A stretch of DNA of 64,000 nt from Lithospermum erythrorhizon (lineage: Eukaryota > Streptophyta > Magnoliopsida > Boraginales > Boraginaceae). This document shows positions 60,641 through 64,000 of the stretch, one piece after another. Position numbers and translations under genes: made by a program. The notes below the pieces were generated by a model that searched no databases, was not told where the DNA came from, and worked only from the letters and a program-made list of their open reading frames with translations. The stretch lies in contig JADFUC010000759.1 of NCBI GenBank assembly GCA_019722365.1, positions 558,001 through 622,000 on the forward strand, written 5' to 3'. Position 1 is the first letter of the stretch, and the number at the start of each line of letters is the position of its first letter.

Positions 60641-62110
60641 AGTGAAGCGAGTTCTTAGGAAATACTTGATAGTGGTAGCCATATTAATTCTAAGAATAAG
60701 TAAATAAAATAACGAGAATCGATAAACTATAAATTGCTAAACACTTACAAATAAATTGTAAAAGTAAATACTAATACTTCGAATCTCACGAAATATATTA
60801 GTATCCAAGACCCGTTAATACTTAAATTCAAGCGGCGACCACTTGCATACATTTGAATCCAGTATAATAGTAGGTTATCGACCAATTGTAGCAAAGCTAC
60901 ATAACTCTTTGTGTCCATTGCGTCTCTTCTACGAATCTTCTACGATATTTGTATCTAGAAAACCGGGTTAAGCATGCAGTTAAATCAAAGTGTTACTTGG
61001 ATTGATAAATAAAGCCCGCCTTGTTGAGTGAAATCACTTGACGCTGATCCATTTGTCATATCCAAACACAACATTTGTAACATATCCGCCCGTCGCGGTG
61101 TGCCCGGTGTGATGCAATTGATTGCACAACTTTAAAATTGGCTTGATCACTGCTTAAATTTTAATTGGTGAGATTATTATTACTTTGTTTTCATTTACTC
61201 ATGCATACTAGCACATAATCAAGCAATCATCCAACATGAAGAATAAAACAAAGTAATGCACATTCAAGAGATATACGATATGGCCCTAGAACCTATTCAC
61301 AGTATTTATCAAATACTAACATAGTCATAATTAACTTGTATCTTGTATACGGATCCAACCGAGGTCAGTAGCGAGTGCCACCACCGTGAATGATCTTGAT
61401 ATCTTCCTTTGTTACAATATTTATACTAACCCCATCTTAGGCGAACTTTGCGAAGCTTGTAGGAAGTAAAACAATAAATAAATAATCTGAAAATATGACT
61501 CGGAAGATTAGATTTCTGGCATTCTGATTAAGTAGGCCAGGAAAAATAAATAAATGGGCATATCATATCTCCATTCGATCACCATTATAAAATATAGGCA
61601 CTTTATTAAATTATATAAATGAACTTAATAAATATTTTAAATGGAATTGGAAAATGCATATTTGTAATTATCAAATTAATTAATCCATGTAATTACACAT
61701 ATTAAAATTAAATTAATACTATAAAGCTGAATTATCATCTGGCATGTCAATTAATAATTATTACAATAATTATTAACCGTATACATATTGTAGAATATTT
61801 ATCACAAATATATTCTAAAATATATTAAGTAGTGAAATTATTACCATAATTATTATATCACTTTTAAACTAATTTAAAAAGATATAATATAAAGAGAATA
61901 ATTAATTGTCGTCAGCATGAGTAGTACAATCAATTAGATGATTAAAATGAAAAATAATCAATAAAAACGAAATATAACTCCCATAATTTTAGGAAATAAA
62001 GGAATAAATTAGGAATTAGGGTTTTTTGAAATTAGAGACACCCGCTCGTGATGATGGTACCGGGCGACCGACCTACGATGGCCGGCCAGTCGACAGCGCT
62101 TGGCGCCCGC
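60641..62110 (-). other. Leader (5' UTR) of the minus-strand copia element
   Basis: Non-coding. Reversed, it is homologous to about 49.6-51.2 kb of the nested element. A short GC-rich block at 62040-62105 (GGGCGACCGACCTACGATGG) corresponds to 49605-49725. Homology, and with it the element, ends near 62110 without a 5' LTR. Confidence 0.65.
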
Positions 62111-64000
62111 CGTGTAAAAAGCTTAAGGCAAAAGTTGAAATAGCATTGATGAAGCGATGTAATTAATTTGTTATTTTTGTTGTGTTTATATTCACAATTA
62201 TATACCTACCAATTTTATATAATATACGGAGTATAATTTGCTGGAGTACTTAACAATAGTATGTAAACGTAATATGGATCCGGAAATCGGTAAGTATCTG
62301 TTTATGTTTTCTTGTATCTTGCAAAATTATTGATACTACGACTAAGTTCATTAAATTAGTCAATCTAGATACATGCGGGAAACAATCAATGGTTCTTTAA
62401 TTCTCAATTTTATACATTATTGGTAGACTTCAAACTTTTCCATATCGGATAACTCCATACTTTTGTGCAATAATTTTGTCAAATGTTTTAAAATCCAAAT
62501 GAAAATTTTATTATTAGTGTATATGAGAATTGAGAGTTTAAGGACTCATTAGGATTTGAAACTTCAATTCACAGTTTGTGATAAGATTTGTTTGGATGAA
62601 TAAAATCTCTCTTCTCATTTTATATTATTCTCTCTAGTTTTTATCTAGAAGTCGGAAGAGGTGAGCGGATGCCAGTGGCTGGTTATCTCGCTAGTTCATA
62701 AGACTAGTTATATATCAGCGAGTGAATCTTCACGATAATCCTGACTAGTTCATAAAATAAAGAGGGTTTAGATGCGACAACCACGTAAATTAAGGGCTTT
62801 TGAATATTTAGAATTTATGTCGATATCCCGTTATTTTGGCAGGTGATATGAAATCATGTAATTGACATGAGGCGCGAAGGCTAATATTATATAAAGAATA
62901 CATATTCAATTGCGTGGAATGGATTTTCTGAATTTGATTATTGCCTATCGTTTCTTCCAGATTCGGAAGTACACAATGAATGAGAATTGAGCGAGTGTGT
63001 AGGCATTAAACTATACTTGCCCCTATCGTTTCTTCTTGGTGCGTCATGTCGATTTACACGGGTTTTAATTGCATAATGTTGTTAGTCTTGAAGACAACAA
63101 GAAAATGAGGTGGAATATACTGACATTATTTGACTCCTTTGAAAGAAATAACACATGCTTACATGTTAATATCTGATAATATATACCCACGAAGTGGTTA
63201 ATCCTTGAGCTGGCGATTGATTATACCCTTGAAGTGGTATACGGTATTATAAGTGTGCAACTTGTTTATATGTTGTATAATTCAACTTATATGATGAAGT
63301 GACGAAAGAAAAAAAATCTATTACTTGATAACAAGGGAAGCAAATGTTATCATAATATGAGGCAGTGTAAAAATTAATTGAAAATTCCGAAAGAGCTCAC
63401 ATACTGTTCCTTGAAGGAACACAAATTCATAGTAAATATGCATTGTTTACGAATTTTTCTAGGTCCAGAAGTACCTTATAAATTAAATTTTCTAACTATG
63501 CACACATACGACTTGATGTAAATTGTTCATCATTGATGTGTTCGATATGGTGTCCTGGAGCATGGATAATTTGCTCTACAAAAATATTTTGTTACATGTT
63601 GCATAATGTTGCTAGTCTTGAAGTGGTGGTATTTTTTATACCCATGATTTCATACTAACAATAAATGATTATCATTACATCCCTCAGTAGTGACTATTGG
63701 CGTATCTGGAATTGATTATCGATCCGCCAACTTATTTTTAAATTCATATTTCATACATATGAAAAACTAGCAATATATCATTGAAGTGATTGTAATTAAT
63801 ATTAGTTTAATAAGTAGTAAGTTCTAGAAGAGCTAACACCTTTCAATAATGTAACAAAAATATTGAGGACTCCAGAAGAGCTAATATTTGTCAAAAGTGT
63901 AGTAAAATCAATTGAAGGTTTTGTAAGAGCTAATATATTATTACCTGAAACAACAAACATGTTTGCATATAAAAATACATTTTTTTATCAAACCGGAAGT
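62111..64000. repeat. Unclassified repetitive DNA with recurring short motifs
   Basis: No gene seen. From about 63000 to the window end the motif GAAGTGG or a one-base variant recurs (63191, 63222, 63294, 63619, 63781 regions). GCATAATGTTG.TAGTCTTG occurs at about 63072 and 63600. Three units of about 52 bp starting AGAAGAGCTAA or GTAAGAGCTAA lie at 63826-63945. The pattern suggests the non-coding part of a retroelement that continues beyond the window. Confidence 0.45.

Larger units (their letters stand above)
46305..62110 (-). mobile_element. Minus-strand Ty1/copia element, decayed, split by a nested insertion
   Basis: Its 3' LTR is at about 46305-47301 (reversed), 3' non-coding part 47302-47987, then 56643-62110 with, reading leftwards, leader, gag, protease, integrase, RT and RNase H. 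The joined junction is continuous: 47830-47987 and 56643-56720 match, reversed, the unbroken 3' region of the inserted relative at about 54890-55000. The 5' LTR and roughly 600 bp of leader are missing; homology to the relative's leader stops near 62110. All coding parts carry frameshifts. Confidence 0.85.

Noticed and set aside
1..64000. CRISPR arrays, bacterial operons, ribosome-binding sites, tRNA or rRNA genes
   Set aside because: Nothing of this kind was seen. The intron-containing genes and LTR elements show plant nuclear DNA, and no tRNA cloverleaf or rRNA sequence was recognised by eye.

Overview
This is nuclear DNA from a flowering plant, most probably a core eudicot. It is AT-rich, its genes are split by GT-AG introns, and much of it is decayed LTR retrotransposon. 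I cannot name the species. Three protein genes can be supported, all on the + strand.

(1) At the left edge (53-528, possibly to 861) lie the last exons of a two-finger RanBP2/NZF zinc-finger protein. (2) At 19794-21483 is a complete three-exon SBP-box (SPL) transcription factor of 327 aa of the SPL13/SPL16 type, with a standard miR156 target site in its last exon. (3) At 27962-40649 is a seven-exon MIKC MADS-box gene of the FLOWERING LOCUS C type (198 aa). It has a 10.2-kb first intron and three diverged tandem repeats just upstream of its ATG. An age-pathway (SPL) gene and a vernalization-type (FLC-like) gene therefore sit about 6.5 kb apart in the same orientation. The FLC-like gene lacks a GT splice donor after exon 2. 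That could be a sequence error, a non-standard intron or a loss-of-function change.

The rest is mostly transposable elements. Positions 7505-17558 hold a decayed Ty3/gypsy element of Tat-like type (gag, RT, integrase, an antisense open stretch, LTR remnants) between two identical 32-bp direct repeats. Intron 1 of the FLC-like gene holds a short, internally deleted Ty1/copia element (33315-36548). From 46.3 to 62.1 kb there is a nested pair. A minus-strand copia element (gag, protease, integrase, RT and RNase H all recognisable but frameshifted) is split by a plus-strand element of the same family (47988-56642). The inserted element has related LTRs and leader but no recognisable coding sequence, so it looks like a non-autonomous LARD-type derivative. 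The junction shows a 5-bp target duplication, ACTAC.

Smaller items include a 409-bp inverted-repeat MITE with a TTA duplication, Stowaway-like MITEs, a poly(A)-tailed retroposon with a 9-bp target duplication, several diverged tandem duplications, a perfect 12-bp hairpin downstream of the FLC-like gene, and a 10-mer (TACTCCGTAT) that recurs six times. The large intergenic stretches 2.3-7.5, 23.7-27.5 and 41-45 kb contain no gene that I can support. Because introns break most reading frames, the exon models were built by hand from splice sites and family conservation, and none has transcript support here.
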